Shown here one piece after another: positions 36,316-47,341 of a stretch of DNA of 64,000 nt. The notes under the pieces are model-generated. The model ran no database searches. It had not been told where the DNA came from and saw nothing but the letters and a program-made list of their open reading frames with translations. Source of the DNA: Pseudomonas frederiksbergensis (GTDB taxonomy: Bacteria > Pseudomonadota > Gammaproteobacteria > Pseudomonadales > Pseudomonadaceae). Positions within the stretch are counted from its first letter, which is position 1. Every line of letters begins with the position of its first letter. Location: NCBI RefSeq assembly GCF_003732665.1, contig NZ_MOBP01000003.1, positions 309,582 through 373,581 on the forward strand, written 5' to 3'. The position numbers and the translations under genes were made by a program.

Positions 36316-36618
36316 TTATTTTTTCGTCTTGGGATCGGCTTTGCAGGTGGAGATTTGGGTCAGTGCTTTGCGTTGCAGCGCTTCATCGGCTTTGTTGTCC
36401 ATCAGGGCCTGAAGGTCTTTGGCCGGGTACGACTTGATCGCGTCGGCGCCACACGCGCAGTGAGCTTTTGCCGCGGCGGCACCAATCTGAGGTGTCGCAG
36501 CCTGGGTGCACTGCGCCATGTATTTCTCGCGCTCACCCTTTGGCCAATCGGCATGGGCGCTCAGCGGCAGCAACAGGACGAAGGGTGCGACTACCGCGAA
36601 TAAGGTATTCAGACGCAT
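36316..36618 (-). CDS. Secreted small cysteine-containing protein, hypothetical
   Basis: The 100-residue product has a signal peptide (residues 1-24, AHA) and a helical mature domain with four cysteines (YMAQCTQAA, AHCACGADAI, STCKADP), likely two disulphides. ATG 36618 is preceded by AAGGAG; the longer frame to 36642 is not supported. Widespread in Pseudomonas but without a recognised function. Confidence 0.68.
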   Translation of the reverse strand: MRLNTLFAVVAPFVLLLPLSAHADWPKGEREKYMAQCTQAATPQIGAAAAKAHCACGADAIKSYPAKDLQALMDNKADEALQRKALTQISTCKADPKTKK

Positions 36619-36992
36619 GCTCAGATGCTCCTTGTGGGTCAATGTCTTGATATCAGAGGGGGGAAGCGGGGTTCAAGTTCAGCACTCTGGCATAAAAACG
36701 GCCGATTTGCCGCAGCAGAAAACCTCGCTACCGCGACGACCGTTCATCTGTGCTAGCATGCCTCGCTCGGGCTTTTGCGGGCATCGGACGACTTTCAGTC
36801 CCGGTAGCGGCAGAGGCACGAATAACCCTGATTTGAATCCCAGTCACTCTGGTTCGGTTTTCCGGTTGGCCGCAAGGCTCCTGCCGCTGTAAGGCAGGCG
36901 TTCGTCATTGAATGGCCTGGATCGGATCTTGTACTGGCTCATCCCAACCCACGTGACCTTTGGTAGGGGTCACCACTAGGAGAGGAGGCGCC
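36619..36992. other. Intergenic leader region upstream of thrS
   Basis: This 374-base gap holds promoters for the leftward small gene and thrS. It contains runs such as CCGGTAGCGGCAG and CTGCCGCTGTAAGG that could pair in the thrS leader, which in E. coli is a tRNA-like operator for autoregulation. No T-box was recognised and no coding frame is convincing. Confidence 0.45.
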
Positions 36993-38915
36993 ATGCCAAC
37001 TATTACTCTTCCCGACGGCAGTCAACGTTCATTCGATCACCCGGTTTCCGTAGCCGAGGTCGCCGCATCCATTGGTGCTGGCCTGGCCAAAGCCACCGTG
37101 GCCGGCAAGGTCAATGGCAAGCTGGTTGACGCCAGCGACATCATCGACAGCGATTCCACGCTGCAAATCATTACGCCAAAGGATGAAGAGGGGCTGGAGA
37201 TCATTCGCCACTCTTGCGCCCACCTGGTTGGCCATGCGGTCAAGCAGCTGTACCCGACGGCCAAGATGGTCATCGGCCCGGTCATCGACGAAGGCTTCTA
37301 TTACGACATCGCCTTCGAGCGTCCTTTCACTCCGGACGACCTGGCCGCGATCGAACAGCGCATGCAGCAGCTGATCGAGAAAGATTACGACGTGATCAAG
37401 AAAGTCACTCCGCGCGCCGAAGTGATCGAAGTGTTCAAGGCCCGTGGCGAAGACTACAAGTTGCGCCTGGTCGAGGACATGCCGAACGAGCAGGCCATGG
37501 GCCTGTATTATCACGAAGAATACGTCGACATGTGCCGCGGCCCGCACGTGCCGAACACTCGCTTCCTGAAATCCTTCAAACTGACCAAGTTGTCCGGCGC
37601 CTACTGGCGTGGCGATGCCAAGAACGAGCAATTGCAGCGCGTCTACGGCACCGCCTGGGCTGACAAGAAGCAGTTGGCGGCTTACATCCAGCGCATCGAA
37701 GAAGCGGAAAAGCGCGATCACCGCAAGATCGGCAAGCGCCTGGGCCTGTTCCACACCCAGGAAGAGTCGCCGGGCATGGTGTTTTGGCACCCGAACGGCT
37801 GGACCCTGTACCAGGTGCTCGAGCAGTACATGCGCAAGGTGCAGCGCGACAACGGCTACCTGGAGATCAAGACTCCGCAAGTCGTTGACCGCAGCCTGTG
37901 GGAGAAATCCGGGCACTGGGCCAACTACGCCGACAATATGTTTACCACGCAGTCGGAAAACCGCGACTACGCCATCAAGCCGATGAACTGCCCGTGCCAC
38001 GTGCAGGTGTTCAATCAAGGCCTGAAGAGCTACCGCGAGTTGCCGATGCGCCTGGCCGAATTCGGTGCCTGCCACCGTAACGAGCCATCCGGTGCCCTGC
38101 ACGGCATCATGCGTGTGCGTGCATTCACTCAGGACGACGCCCACATCTTCTGCACCGAAGAGCAGATGCAGGCCGAATCCGCTGCGTTTATCAAGCTGAC
38201 CATGGACGTTTATGCCGACTTCGGCTTTAAAGAAGTCGAGATGAAGCTGTCCACTCGTCCGGAAAAACGCGTCGGCTCCGACGAATTGTGGGATCGCGCA
38301 GAAGCTGCCTTGGCTGCAGCCCTTGACAGCGCTGGCCTGCCGTACGATTTGCAGCCGGGCGAAGGGGCGTTCTACGGTCCGAAGATCGAATTCTCACTGA
38401 AAGATTGCCTCGGCCGCGTCTGGCAGTGTGGTACTCTGCAGCTCGATTTTAACCTGCCTGTCCGTCTGGGAGCCGAATACGTCTCCGAAGACAACAGTCG
38501 CAAGCACCCGGTTATGTTGCACCGGGCGATCCTGGGCTCCTTCGAACGTTTTGTCGGAATCCTGATCGAGCACTACGAGGGCGCGTTCCCTGCGTGGCTG
38601 GCTCCGACCCAGGCAGTGATCATGAACATCACTGATAAACAGGCTGATTTCGCCGCTGAGGTTGAAAAAACTCTCAACGAAAGCGGATTTCGTGCCAAGT
38701 CTGACTTGAGAAATGAAAAGATCGGCTTTAAAATCCGCGAGCATACTTTGCTCAAGGTTCCTTATCTCTTGGTTATCGGAGATCGGGAAGTCGAGATGCA
38801 GACTGTCGCTGTGCGTACTCGTGAAGGTGCTGACCTGGGCTCGATGCCCGTCGCCCAATTCGCTGAGTTCCTCGCTCAAGCGGTTTCCCGGCGTGGTCGC
38901 CCAGATTCGGAGTAA
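36993..38915 (+). CDS. thrS: Threonyl-tRNA synthetase
   Basis: The 640-residue class II synthetase has the TGS domain ([16 protein letters not shown]), the editing domain with [16 protein letters not shown] and the zinc-site residues, the catalytic core with [10 protein letters not shown] and [20 protein letters not shown], and the anticodon-binding domain from about residue 540. It charges tRNA-Thr and edits Ser-tRNA-Thr. AGGAGAGGAGG precedes ATG 36993. It heads the conserved thrS-infC-rpmI-rplT-pheST-ihfA block; its last base is the first base of infC. Confidence 0.97.
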   Translation: MPTITLPDGSQRSFDHPVSVAEVAASIGAGLAKATVAGKVNGKLVDASDIIDSDSTLQIITPKDEEGLEIIRHSCAHLVGHAVKQLYPTAKMVIGPVIDEGFYYDIAFERPFTPDDLAAIEQRMQQLIEKDYDVIKKVTPRAEVIEVFKARGEDYKLRLVEDMPNEQAMGLYYHEEYVDMCRGPHVPNTRFLKSFKLTKLSGAYWRGDAKNEQLQRVYGTAWADKKQLAAYIQRIEEAEKRDHRKIGKRLGLFHTQEESPGMVFWHPNGWTLYQVLEQYMRKVQRDNGYLEIKTPQVVDRSLWEKSGHWANYADNMFTTQSENRDYAIKPMNCPCHVQVFNQGLKSYRELPMRLAEFGACHRNEPSGALHGIMRVRAFTQDDAHIFCTEEQMQAESAAFIKLTMDVYADFGFKEVEMKLSTRPEKRVGSDELWDRAEAALAAALDSAGLPYDLQPGEGAFYGPKIEFSLKDCLGRVWQCGTLQLDFNLPVRLGAEYVSEDNSRKHPVMLHRAILGSFERFVGILIEHYEGAFPAWLAPTQAVIMNITDKQADFAAEVEKTLNESGFRAKSDLRNEKIGFKIREHTLLKVPYLLVIGDREVEMQTVAVRTREGADLGSMPVAQFAEFLAQAVSRRGRPDSE

Positions 38916-39466
38916 TTACTATTAAGCGTGAAATGAGACAAGATAAACGAGCTGCACCGAAAGCCCCGATCAACGAGAATATCTCGGCACGCGAGGTTCG
39001 GTTAATTGGGGCTGAGGGTGAGCAGCTTGGGATTGTGTCAATTGAAGACGCGCTTCTTAAGGCTGAAGAGGCCAAACTGGATTTGGTGGAAATTTCCGCC
39101 GATGCAGTACCCCCTGTTTGCAAACTGATGGACTACGGCAAATCGATCTTCGAAAAGAAGAAGCAGATTGCCGCAGCCAAGAAAAACCAGAAGCAGATCC
39201 AGGTTAAAGAAATCAAGTTTCGTCCAGGGACGGAGGAAGGGGATTACCAGGTAAAACTGCGCAACCTGGTACGTTTCCTGAGTGATGGGGACAGGGCCAA
39301 GGTATCCTTGCGATTCCGCGGCCGTGAGATGGCCCACCAGGAGCTGGGGATGGAACTCCTCAAGCGAGTTGAAGGTGACTTGCTCGAGTACGGTTCGGTC
39401 GAACAGCATCCTAAGATGGAAGGACGCCAGCTGATCATGGTCATCGCCCCGAAAAAGAAGAAGTAA
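38915..39466 (+). CDS. infC: Translation initiation factor IF-3 (AUU start)
   Basis: The 183-residue factor binds the 30S subunit and checks the start codon. The first ATG in frame is at 38933, but the protein family begins six codons earlier ([12 protein letters not shown]), and the codon there is ATT at 38915-38917, overlapping the thrS stop by one base and preceded by CGGAG. The rare AUU start is the known self-regulating start of infC, because IF-3 discriminates against it. Conserved segments include [22 protein letters not shown], and the C-terminal domain [20 protein letters not shown]. Confidence 0.94.
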   Translation: MTIKREMRQDKRAAPKAPINENISAREVRLIGAEGEQLGIVSIEDALLKAEEAKLDLVEISADAVPPVCKLMDYGKSIFEKKKQIAAAKKNQKQIQVKEIKFRPGTEEGDYQVKLRNLVRFLSDGDRAKVSLRFRGREMAHQELGMELLKRVEGDLLEYGSVEQHPKMEGRQLIMVIAPKKKK

Positions 39467-39526
39467 TCAATAGGGCACGGCAGGCCTTCTGATTATGTTT
39501 ATCAACTGAATGCGGAGTATCCGAAC

Positions 39527-39721
39527 ATGCCAAAAATGAAAACTAAAAGTGGTGCTGCTAAGCGGTTTCTGAAAACTGCTAACGGTATCAAGCACAAGCA
39601 CGCTTTCAAGAGCCACATCCTGACTAAAATGTCGACCAAGCGTAAGCGTCAACTGCGCGGTAGCAGCTTGCTGGCACCGTGTGACGTGGCAAAAGTCGAG
39701 CGCATGCTGCGCCTTCGTTAA
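39527..39721 (+). CDS. rpmI: 50S ribosomal protein L35
   Basis: The 64-residue basic protein has [14 protein letters not shown] and [16 protein letters not shown], both invariant in L35. It lies between infC and rplT as usual; translation is classically repressed by L20 binding upstream. Confidence 0.97.
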   Translation: MPKMKTKSGAAKRFLKTANGIKHKHAFKSHILTKMSTKRKRQLRGSSLLAPCDVAKVERMLRLR

Positions 39722-39748
39722 TTTAGTCAAGAATAGAGGAAGTAACTC

Positions 39749-40105
39749 ATGGCTCGTGTAAAGCGTGGCGTCATTGCCCGTAAACGTCACAAAAAAATTC
39801 TGAAACTTGCTAAAGGCTACTACGGCGCTCGCTCGCGCGTATTCCGTGTTGCCAAGCAAGCGGTAATCAAGGCAGGCCAATACGCCTACCGTGACCGTCG
39901 TCAGAAAAAACGTCAGTTCCGCGCTCTGTGGATCGCTCGTATCAACGCTGGTGCACGTATCAACGGTCTGTCCTACAGCCGTTTCATCGCCGGCCTGAAA
40001 AAAGCGTCCATCGAGATCGACCGTAAGGTTCTGGCTGATCTGGCAGTGAACGAAAAAGCGGCGTTTGCTGCGATTGTCGAGAAAGCTAAAGCCACCTTGG
40101 CTTAA
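39749..40105 (+). CDS. rplT: 50S ribosomal protein L20
   Basis: The 118-residue basic protein has [19 protein letters not shown] and the [19 protein letters not shown] region that binds 23S rRNA. It is essential for 50S assembly and represses its own operon. A strong terminator or attenuator follows before pheS. Confidence 0.97.
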   Translation: MARVKRGVIARKRHKKILKLAKGYYGARSRVFRVAKQAVIKAGQYAYRDRRQKKRQFRALWIARINAGARINGLSYSRFIAGLKKASIEIDRKVLADLAVNEKAAFAAIVEKAKATLA

Positions 40106-40160
40106 GTACCCCCGACAGTCACCCGGCCTCACCTCTGTGGGGCCAGGTGTTAAACGTCAT

Positions 40161-41231
<1,071 letters not shown>

Positions 41232-41257
41232 TCGTAATGAATTCTTAGGAGAGCAGG

Positions 41258-43639
41258 ATGAAATTCAGTGAACAATGGCTGCGTGGCTGGGTTAGCCCGC
41301 AGGTAAGTCGTGACGAGCTGGTTGCTCGTCTGTCGATGGCCGGTCTTGAGGTCGATAGCGTTACGCCGGCCGCCGGCGAATTCACCGGTGTGGTGGTGGG
41401 CGAGGTGTTGAGCACCGAGCAGCACCCGGACGCCGACAAGTTGCGGATTTGCCAGGTCAGCAATGGCTCGGAGACTTTCCAGGTCGTTTGCGGAGCGCCT
41501 AACGTGCGCCCGGGCCTGAAGATTCCGTTCGCCATGATTGGTGCTGAACTGCCGGGCGACTTCAAGATCAAGAAAGCCAAGCTGCGTGGCGTTGAGTCCA
41601 ACGGCATGCTGTGCTCCCAGGCCGAGCTGCAAGTCGGCGAAGGCAACGATGGCCTGATGGAATTGCCGGTCGATGCACCGGTCGGTCAGGACATCCGTGA
41701 ATACCTCGGCCTGGACGACGCCAGCATTGAGGTCGACCTGACCCCGAATCGCGGCGACTGCTTGTCCCTGGCCGGTCTGGCCCGTGAAGTCGGCGCGTTG
41801 TACAACGCCGAAGTCACCCGTCCGGTTGTGGCTGCCGTGCCAGCCGTGCACGATGAAGTGCGTTCGATCGAAGTCCTGGCGCCGGCGGCTTGCCCGCGTT
41901 ACCTGGGCCGAGTGATCCGTAACGTCGACCTGTCCAAGCCGACACCGCTGTGGATGGTCGAGCGATTGCGTCGTGGCGACGTGCGCAGCATCGACGCTGC
42001 CGTGGACATCACCAACTACGTGATGCTGGAACTGGGTCAACCGCTGCACGCGTTCGACCTTGCCGAAATCAACGGCGGCATCCGCGTACGCATGGCCGAA
42101 GAAGGCGAGAAACTGGTACTGCTCGACGGTCAGGAAGTCAGCCTGCGTAGCGATACGTTGGTGATTGCTGACCATACCCGCGCCCTGGCCATTGCCGGCG
42201 TGATGGGTGGCGAGCACAGTGGCGTCAACACCGCGACCACTCGCGACGTGTTCCTCGAAAGCGCGTTCTTCGACCAGATTGCTGTCGCAGGCAAGGCCCG
42301 TTCCTACGGCCTGCACACCGACGCTTCGCACCGCTACGAGCGTGGCGTTGACTGGCAACTGGCCCGTGAAGCCATGGAGCGTGCCACTGGCCTGCTGCTG
42401 GAAATCACTGGCGGCGAAGCCGGCCCGATCACCGAAACAGTGAGCGAGCAGCACCTGCCGAAAATCGCCCCGGTGACCCTGCGTGCGCAGCGCATCTCCC
42501 AAATGTTGGGCATGGAAATGGATCCGGTCGAAGTCGAGCGTCTGCTCAACGGCTTGGGCCTGACCGTTTCCGCCGATGGGGCAGGGCAGTGGCGCGTAGA
42601 AGTGCCAAGCCATCGCTTCGATATCAGCCTGGAAGTTGACCTGATCGAAGAATTGGCCCGTCTGTACGGTTACAACCGTCTGCCGGTTCGCTACCCGCAA
42701 GCGCGCCTGGCACCGCAAGCCAAGGCCGAAGCCCGTAGCGATCTGCCTGAGCTGCGCCGTCTGCTGGTGGCCCGTGGTTATCAGGAAGCGATCACTTACA
42801 GCTTCATCGATCCGAAACAGTTCGAGTTGTTTAATCCCGGGGTAGAACCGCTGCTGTTGGCCAACCCGATTTCCAATGACATGGCTGCCATGCGTTCGTC
42901 CCTATGGCCAGGCTTGGTCAAGGCGCTTCAGCACAACCTGAATCGTCAGCAGGATCGCGTCCGCCTGTTCGAAAGCGGACTGCGTTTCGTCGGTCAGCTG
43001 GATGGTCTGAAGCAAGAGCCGATGCTGGCCGGTGTTGTGTGCGGTAGCCGGTTGCCGGAAGGCTGGGCGCAAGGTCGCGATGTCGTGGACTTCTTCGACG
43101 TCAAGGCTGACGTGGAAGCGGTATTGGGCTTCGCCGGCGCGCTGGATTCGTTCACGTTCGTACCGGGCAAACACCCGGCGCTGCATCCGGGCCAGACCGC
43201 GCGCATCGAGCGTGAAGGTCGTCTGGTGGGTTACGTGGGTGCGATTCATCCTGAATTGTCGAAAACGCTCGGTCTCGATCGTCCGGTTTTCGTTTTCGAG
43301 CTGGTTCTGGCCGAAGTGGCGTTGGGGAAAATGCCTAAATTCCAGGAGTTGTCGCGCTTTCCTGAAGTGCGTCGTGACCTTGCGCTGATCGCCGAAAAAG
43401 ACGTCGCCGCCAGCGCCGTACTGGACGTAATCCGTGAAAATGCAGGGGAATGGCTGACGGACCTCAGGCTATTTGACGTGTATCAGGGTAAAGGCATTGA
43501 TCCTGATAGAAAAAGCCTCGCAGTTGGCTTGACCTGGCAGCATCCATCGCGCACTCTTAATGACGATGAGGTGAATAACACGACGCAAAATATCCTCACC
43601 TCGCTCGAACAAAGGTTGAACGCCACGTTAAGGAAGTGA
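41258..43639 (+). CDS. pheT: Phenylalanyl-tRNA synthetase beta subunit
   Basis: The 793-residue subunit has the EMAP-like tRNA-binding domain (residues about 40-150, with HPDADKLRICQV), B3/B4 editing domain, B5 and a C-terminal ferredoxin-fold anticodon-binding domain (SRFPEVRRDLALI). It completes the tetramer and edits Tyr-tRNA-Phe. ihfA follows three bases after its stop, as in other proteobacteria. Confidence 0.97.
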   Translation: MKFSEQWLRGWVSPQVSRDELVARLSMAGLEVDSVTPAAGEFTGVVVGEVLSTEQHPDADKLRICQVSNGSETFQVVCGAPNVRPGLKIPFAMIGAELPGDFKIKKAKLRGVESNGMLCSQAELQVGEGNDGLMELPVDAPVGQDIREYLGLDDASIEVDLTPNRGDCLSLAGLAREVGALYNAEVTRPVVAAVPAVHDEVRSIEVLAPAACPRYLGRVIRNVDLSKPTPLWMVERLRRGDVRSIDAAVDITNYVMLELGQPLHAFDLAEINGGIRVRMAEEGEKLVLLDGQEVSLRSDTLVIADHTRALAIAGVMGGEHSGVNTATTRDVFLESAFFDQIAVAGKARSYGLHTDASHRYERGVDWQLAREAMERATGLLLEITGGEAGPITETVSEQHLPKIAPVTLRAQRISQMLGMEMDPVEVERLLNGLGLTVSADGAGQWRVEVPSHRFDISLEVDLIEELARLYGYNRLPVRYPQARLAPQAKAEARSDLPELRRLLVARGYQEAITYSFIDPKQFELFNPGVEPLLLANPISNDMAAMRSSLWPGLVKALQHNLNRQQDRVRLFESGLRFVGQLDGLKQEPMLAGVVCGSRLPEGWAQGRDVVDFFDVKADVEAVLGFAGALDSFTFVPGKHPALHPGQTARIEREGRLVGYVGAIHPELSKTLGLDRPVFVFELVLAEVALGKMPKFQELSRFPEVRRDLALIAEKDVAASAVLDVIRENAGEWLTDLRLFDVYQGKGIDPDRKSLAVGLTWQHPSRTLNDDEVNNTTQNILTSLEQRLNATLRK

Positions 43640-43642
43640 CGT

Positions 43643-43945
43643 ATGGGGGCTCTGACGAAAGCTGAGATGGCGGAACGTCTGTATGAAGAGCTGGGCCTGA
43701 ATAAACGGGAGGCCAAGGAATTGGTCGAGCTGTTTTTTGAAGAAATCAGGCACGCTCTTGAAGACAACGAACAGGTCAAATTGTCCGGTTTCGGCAATTT
43801 CGACCTTCGGGACAAACGCCAGCGGCCTGGCCGCAATCCGAAAACGGGTGAAGAAATCCCGATCACGGCTCGCCGTGTGGTCACCTTTCGTCCAGGGCAG
43901 AAGTTGAAGGCCCGAGTTGAGGCTTATGCTGGAACCAAGTCATAA
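43643..43945 (+). CDS. ihfA: Integration host factor alpha subunit
   Basis: The 100-residue DNA-bending protein has [25 protein letters not shown] and the DNA arm signature [22 protein letters not shown] with the intercalating Pro. With IhfB it bends DNA at specific sites in transcription and recombination. It overlaps the following MerR-family gene by 20 bases. Confidence 0.97.
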   Translation: MGALTKAEMAERLYEELGLNKREAKELVELFFEEIRHALEDNEQVKLSGFGNFDLRDKRQRPGRNPKTGEEIPITARRVVTFRPGQKLKARVEAYAGTKS

Positions 43946-44282
43946 CGACGAGCTACCCGTCATCCCAGGCAAACGCTACTTCACCATTGGTGAAGTCAGC
44001 GAGCTGTGTGCGGTAAAACCACACGTGCTGCGCTATTGGGAGCAGGAGTTTCCTCAACTCAACCCCGTCAAACGCCGCGGAAACCGCCGGTATTATCAGC
44101 GCCAAGACGTGCTGATGATCCGGCAGATCCGCGCGCTCCTTTATGATCAAGGGTTCACCATCGGCGGCGCGCGCCTGCGTTTGTCCGGCGATGAAGCCAA
44201 AGATGACACCACTCAATACAAACAAATGATTCGGCAGATGATTGCTGAATTGGAAGACGTGTTGGTTGTACTCAAGAAATAA
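43926..44282 (+). CDS. MerR-family transcriptional regulator
   Basis: The 118-residue protein has the MerR winged helix [22 protein letters not shown] and [13 protein letters not shown], followed by a short dimerisation helix ([18 protein letters not shown]). No effector domain, so it may be a constitutive DNA binder. It sits in the conserved ihfA position and starts inside ihfA, suggesting coupled translation. Confidence 0.92.
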   Translation: MLEPSHNDELPVIPGKRYFTIGEVSELCAVKPHVLRYWEQEFPQLNPVKRRGNRRYYQRQDVLMIRQIRALLYDQGFTIGGARLRLSGDEAKDDTTQYKQMIRQMIAELEDVLVVLKK

Positions 44283-44371
44283 TTTCCTGCGTTTGAATAC
44301 TTCCAGTTTTCAAAAGCTTGCGATATATTCTTGAGCGTTCCTCGAGATGAGGAACGAGTTTCACGCCTAGT

Positions 44372-44448
44372 CGGGGCGTAGCGCAGTCCGGTAGCGCACT
44401 AGCATGGGGTGCTAGGGGTCGAGTGTTCGAATCACTCCGTCCCGACCA
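44372..44448 (+). tRNA. tRNA-Pro (anticodon GGG)
   Basis: A 77-base cloverleaf: acceptor CGGGGCG/CGTCCCG, anticodon stem CTAGC/GCTAG with loop ATGGGGT, T arm GAGTG-TTCGAAT-CACTC, and encoded CCA. It decodes CCC/CCU. Phage integrase and endolysin remnants follow it, so it is a likely old attachment site. Confidence 0.95.
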
Positions 44449-44464
44449 TATAATTCAGTAACTT

Positions 44465-44488
44465 AGCCGAACTCTAACCAGTTCGGCT
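44465..44488 (+). terminator. Terminator of tRNA-Pro
   Basis: AGCCGAACT / AGTTCGGCT with a CTAACC loop and T6 run. Confidence 0.88.
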
Positions 44489-44519
44489 TTTTTACGCGTA
44501 GGGACTTATGCGGGGGGGC

Positions 44520-44974
44520 ATCCCGTTTTCCTCCTCAGTATGGTCAGGGCCGGTCCTCGCGAATCGGTAGCTGACACTTTGTTCGCCGCGCGCTTCCTGG
44601 CCTTTCTCCAAGCCGAATCGTTCATCCGGTGCATGGCCGTGGCCCCAAACTGATCTGGTTATCCGTAGGGGAAGACCAGTTCTGTGTGGGCCGCGTTGCT
44701 TGTCGATGATATTCATGGTCACCTTGTTCAGGATCACCAGGCGCTCATCGCCGTTCTTCACCCCTGCTTTTTCACTCCGCCCGCCGAATCCGGCAGGTAT
44801 TAGAAACACGCTGGTGTTCAGTTCGGGCACGCGCATCTCCCAATCCCACCGCAACTTGCACACTTCCTGTTCCCGGCAACCGCTGTTCACCTTGTAGAGG
44901 GCCATCCTCAGCAGGTGATCCGGCAGCTCGAAAAACGGGCCACGCCCGCGATATTTCTGGCCGTCACCGTACCG
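44520..44974 (-). pseudogene. Phage-type tyrosine integrase, decayed fragment
   Basis: The minus strand reads YGDGQKYRGRGPFFELPDHL, then LLRMALYKVNSGCREQEVCKLRWDWE, FLIPAGFGGRSEKAGVKNGDERLV, which is the central catalytic domain of a lambda-type integrase with the first active-site Arg in CREQEVC. The C-terminal part (GHGHAPDERFGLEKGQEARGEQ) is out of register and lacks the Arg and Tyr box. The N-terminal domain is missing. It abuts tRNA-Pro, the probable attachment site of a lost prophage. Confidence 0.8.
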
Positions 44975-44980
44975 CTACGT

Positions 44981-45100
44981 ACGCCCGAGTTTGCGTGGTT
45001 CTGGAATTCGCGCAACCTGAATGCATTGGCTGATGCTGGCGACTTCGTTGGCATCACCCAGCGCAATAACGGCGGAGTCAACAGACTGGCCGAGCGCCAA
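44981..45100 (+). pseudogene. GH19 phage endolysin fragment
   Basis: On the plus strand 40 codons read TPEFAWFWNSRNLNALADAG, then DFVGITQRNNGGVNRLAERQ, a highly typical C-terminal part of GH19-type lysozyme endolysins. The frame is then lost. The following bases, in another frame (ending AALKALQAYVREVCLR at 45230), look like the end of a phage lysis accessory protein. Start and end are both missing, so this is debris. Confidence 0.72.
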
Positions 45101-45165
45101 GCCTGCAGCCTCCGTCGAGCTCTCTCCAGCTTCTGGACGGACTGTTCTCGACATTCGAGCCGGGA

Positions 45166-46041
45166 TCATTGCCGATCAAGCAGCCCTGAAGGCGCTTCAG
45201 GCGTATGTGCGAGAAGTGTGCTTGCGGTAGCACTTTCATTTCGCCATGACAAAAAGACTTGCTTGAGCGGATTTTGAGGGGAGACATCATCTCGAACGCC
45301 CGTTTCCACCCATTCTTTCTTTTTTGGTAGTCGTAGCGTGCCAAACATAAGGTCTAAAACCGGAAAGAACGCTGCATAGTTTGAGTTGTGATATTGAGCG
45401 TCTTTTCCGTGATGCAGTCTGTGCCATTGTGGGCCTGAGATTACCCGGGTGAGGGGCCCCAATGAGAAACGGACATTCGCATGATTGAAGTAGCCCCAGC
45501 CACTGAACAATAGCAATGAGCCTAGATAGGGAACCATGTTTCCCCCGCAAATTATTACGGTAGGTATGTGCCCAAGAAAATGGCCGATTAATGCACCCCC
45601 TACGCTCTGGCGTAGAGCGGTTGAGGCATTCATGTGCGCATCGCTGTGATGCACCCTATGGAATGCCCACAGGGCAGCATTTTTGTGCTCAAGTCGATGG
45701 GTCCAGTATTGGAAAAAGTCCCAAATGAATGCATAGATGAGAGTGGCAAGGATGCCGCCGACTATGCCTTTTGATTGCCAATCCGGCACCATGCGCTCAA
45801 TCAGTGGAATGCTCGGCAAGAGTTGCGCGCATCGATTTAATACCGGGGCCGCAAAAGCTAAGCCGATTAGCAATAAAATGAAAACTTTGATGTTGTGCCA
45901 CCTACCGCCTAAACCGGAGTCGGCTACTGCGGGCCTCCACCACTCAAATAACCAAACGCCACCCGTCATCATGACTGCGAAGATCACTTCCTTAGCGTTG
46001 CCTTGGAACACCTGGATGATGTACTGCAAAAAGTCGTTCAT
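45166..46041 (-). CDS. Sterol desaturase/fatty acid hydroxylase family membrane protein
   Basis: The 291-residue protein has several membrane helices and the di-iron histidine boxes HRLEHKNAALWAFHRVHHS and WHRLHHGKDAQYHNSNY, as in the family hydroxylating lipids. ATG 46041 is chosen because longer frames read through non-coding DNA. The last 20 residues (TASTLLAHTPEAPSGLLDRQ) come from the strand opposite the phage lysis debris, so the native C-terminus was probably replaced by the prophage scar; the catalytic part is complete. Confidence 0.85.
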   Translation of the reverse strand: MNDFLQYIIQVFQGNAKEVIFAVMMTGGVWLFEWWRPAVADSGLGGRWHNIKVFILLLIGLAFAAPVLNRCAQLLPSIPLIERMVPDWQSKGIVGGILATLIYAFIWDFFQYWTHRLEHKNAALWAFHRVHHSDAHMNASTALRQSVGGALIGHFLGHIPTVIICGGNMVPYLGSLLLFSGWGYFNHANVRFSLGPLTRVISGPQWHRLHHGKDAQYHNSNYAAFFPVLDLMFGTLRLPKKKEWVETGVRDDVSPQNPLKQVFLSWRNESATASTLLAHTPEAPSGLLDRQ

Positions 46042-46357
46042 CGTTGCCCCATTTTTGTGGGCGAGTCTACAGAGACTCAGCTTGCCAGGTCCAATGCGAT
46101 CAAGGGCGTCTGGCGAGAAACGATCAACCTGCTGCCAGGTGTCAGGCAATTTGGTGCGATCACCGGGTGGAGTTATGTAGAGCCGCGTGGATAAGCTTGG
46201 CGACGAGCTGTAGGACTCATCAGTCCGGTGTCATCATCACCCCTGCGTCATCTTTATGAATTCTTCATTCTTGTCGATGGTGTCCAGGGCGCCGCGAAGC
46301 GTCAGGGCGCCTGGATGCAGGGACTTTCTCGTCGAAAGCCTGTAGGGACTACGATAT

Positions 46358-47227
46358 TTAAAGATTGAATGCTTCCCGAAGAATATCCTCCAAGTTTTTC
46401 GGCTTACGGCCCAACAGTTTTTCAAGCGTACGACTGCTCTGGTCGAAAGCGCCTTTATCGATAGCGGCGCCCCAACCGCTGATGAATTTCGCGACCGCGG
46501 TTGGCCAGCCTTCACTTTCCCGAGCGGCAATGAATGCTTCTGCGGAAATTGGCTGGTACTTAATCGGCATGCCCGTTAATCGAGAGAACTCGTCGGCGAT
46601 GTCCTTGAATGACCACGTCTGCCCTGCGTTCAGCCAGTAGGTGCGGTTCTCATACCCAGTCTGGGTGAGCAGTGTGGCCCCTGCTTCAGCCAGCTCGGCG
46701 TAGGTGGCTGGCCCGATGCGACCTTGACCTGCCGGGACGCTGAAACCTTCTTTTGCCGCATTGGCACCGATGAAGAAGGGCAAGTCGTCGGCGTATAACG
46801 GATGTTGAATAATCGTGTACGTAAGGCCCGACTTTTCAAGCAGTCGCTCGGTCGCTATATCGCTTTCCGTCACCCCTTCAATCGGTGACAGCTCATCGTT
46901 GATCCGCTGAATACTGGTGTAAACCACATGGCGAACGCCCGCCCGGCCGGCAGCAACGATCACGTTTTTATGGTGGGCAACACGATCACTGAACGCTACG
47001 GCTGATACCAGGTAGATTTTTTCTACTCCTTCGAATGCCGCCACCAACGAATCGTAATCGGTGTAATCCCCGTAGCGCACTTCAATACCTAATGCAGCCA
47101 GAGGCTCAGCCTTTTCAGTATCACGTGCCATTGCCACAACATTTGATGCCGGGATTTTTTGTACCAGTGAGCGCAAGACCGCATTGCCCAATCTGCCTGT
47201 CGCGCCAGTAACTAGAATTTTTGCCAT
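46358..47227 (-). CDS. NmrA-like NAD(P)-binding oxidoreductase (quinone reductase-like)
   Basis: The 289-residue protein begins with the Rossmann motif ILVTGATGRLGNAVL, and has VRYGDYTDYDSLVAAFEGVE and a YLVSAV segment typical of the QorB/NmrA atypical SDR group, which reduces quinones or senses NADP. It is divergent from the LysR gene at 47342 with a 114-base gap, its probable controller. Substrate not known. Confidence 0.87.
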   Translation of the reverse strand: MAKILVTGATGRLGNAVLRSLVQKIPASNVVAMARDTEKAEPLAALGIEVRYGDYTDYDSLVAAFEGVEKIYLVSAVAFSDRVAHHKNVIVAAGRAGVRHVVYTSIQRINDELSPIEGVTESDIATERLLEKSGLTYTIIQHPLYADDLPFFIGANAAKEGFSVPAGQGRIGPATYAELAEAGATLLTQTGYENRTYWLNAGQTWSFKDIADEFSRLTGMPIKYQPISAEAFIAARESEGWPTAVAKFISGWGAAIDKGAFDQSSRTLEKLLGRKPKNLEDILREAFNL

Positions 47228-47341
47228 GAGTCTTTGCTTTCCAATCGTGATGATCCGGTAGGCACAATCATGACCAAAGCATCAGGGATAAATTAGTCTC
47301 CAATAGGTAGAATCACCTTCAACCAAAAGTTGGAGATGACC

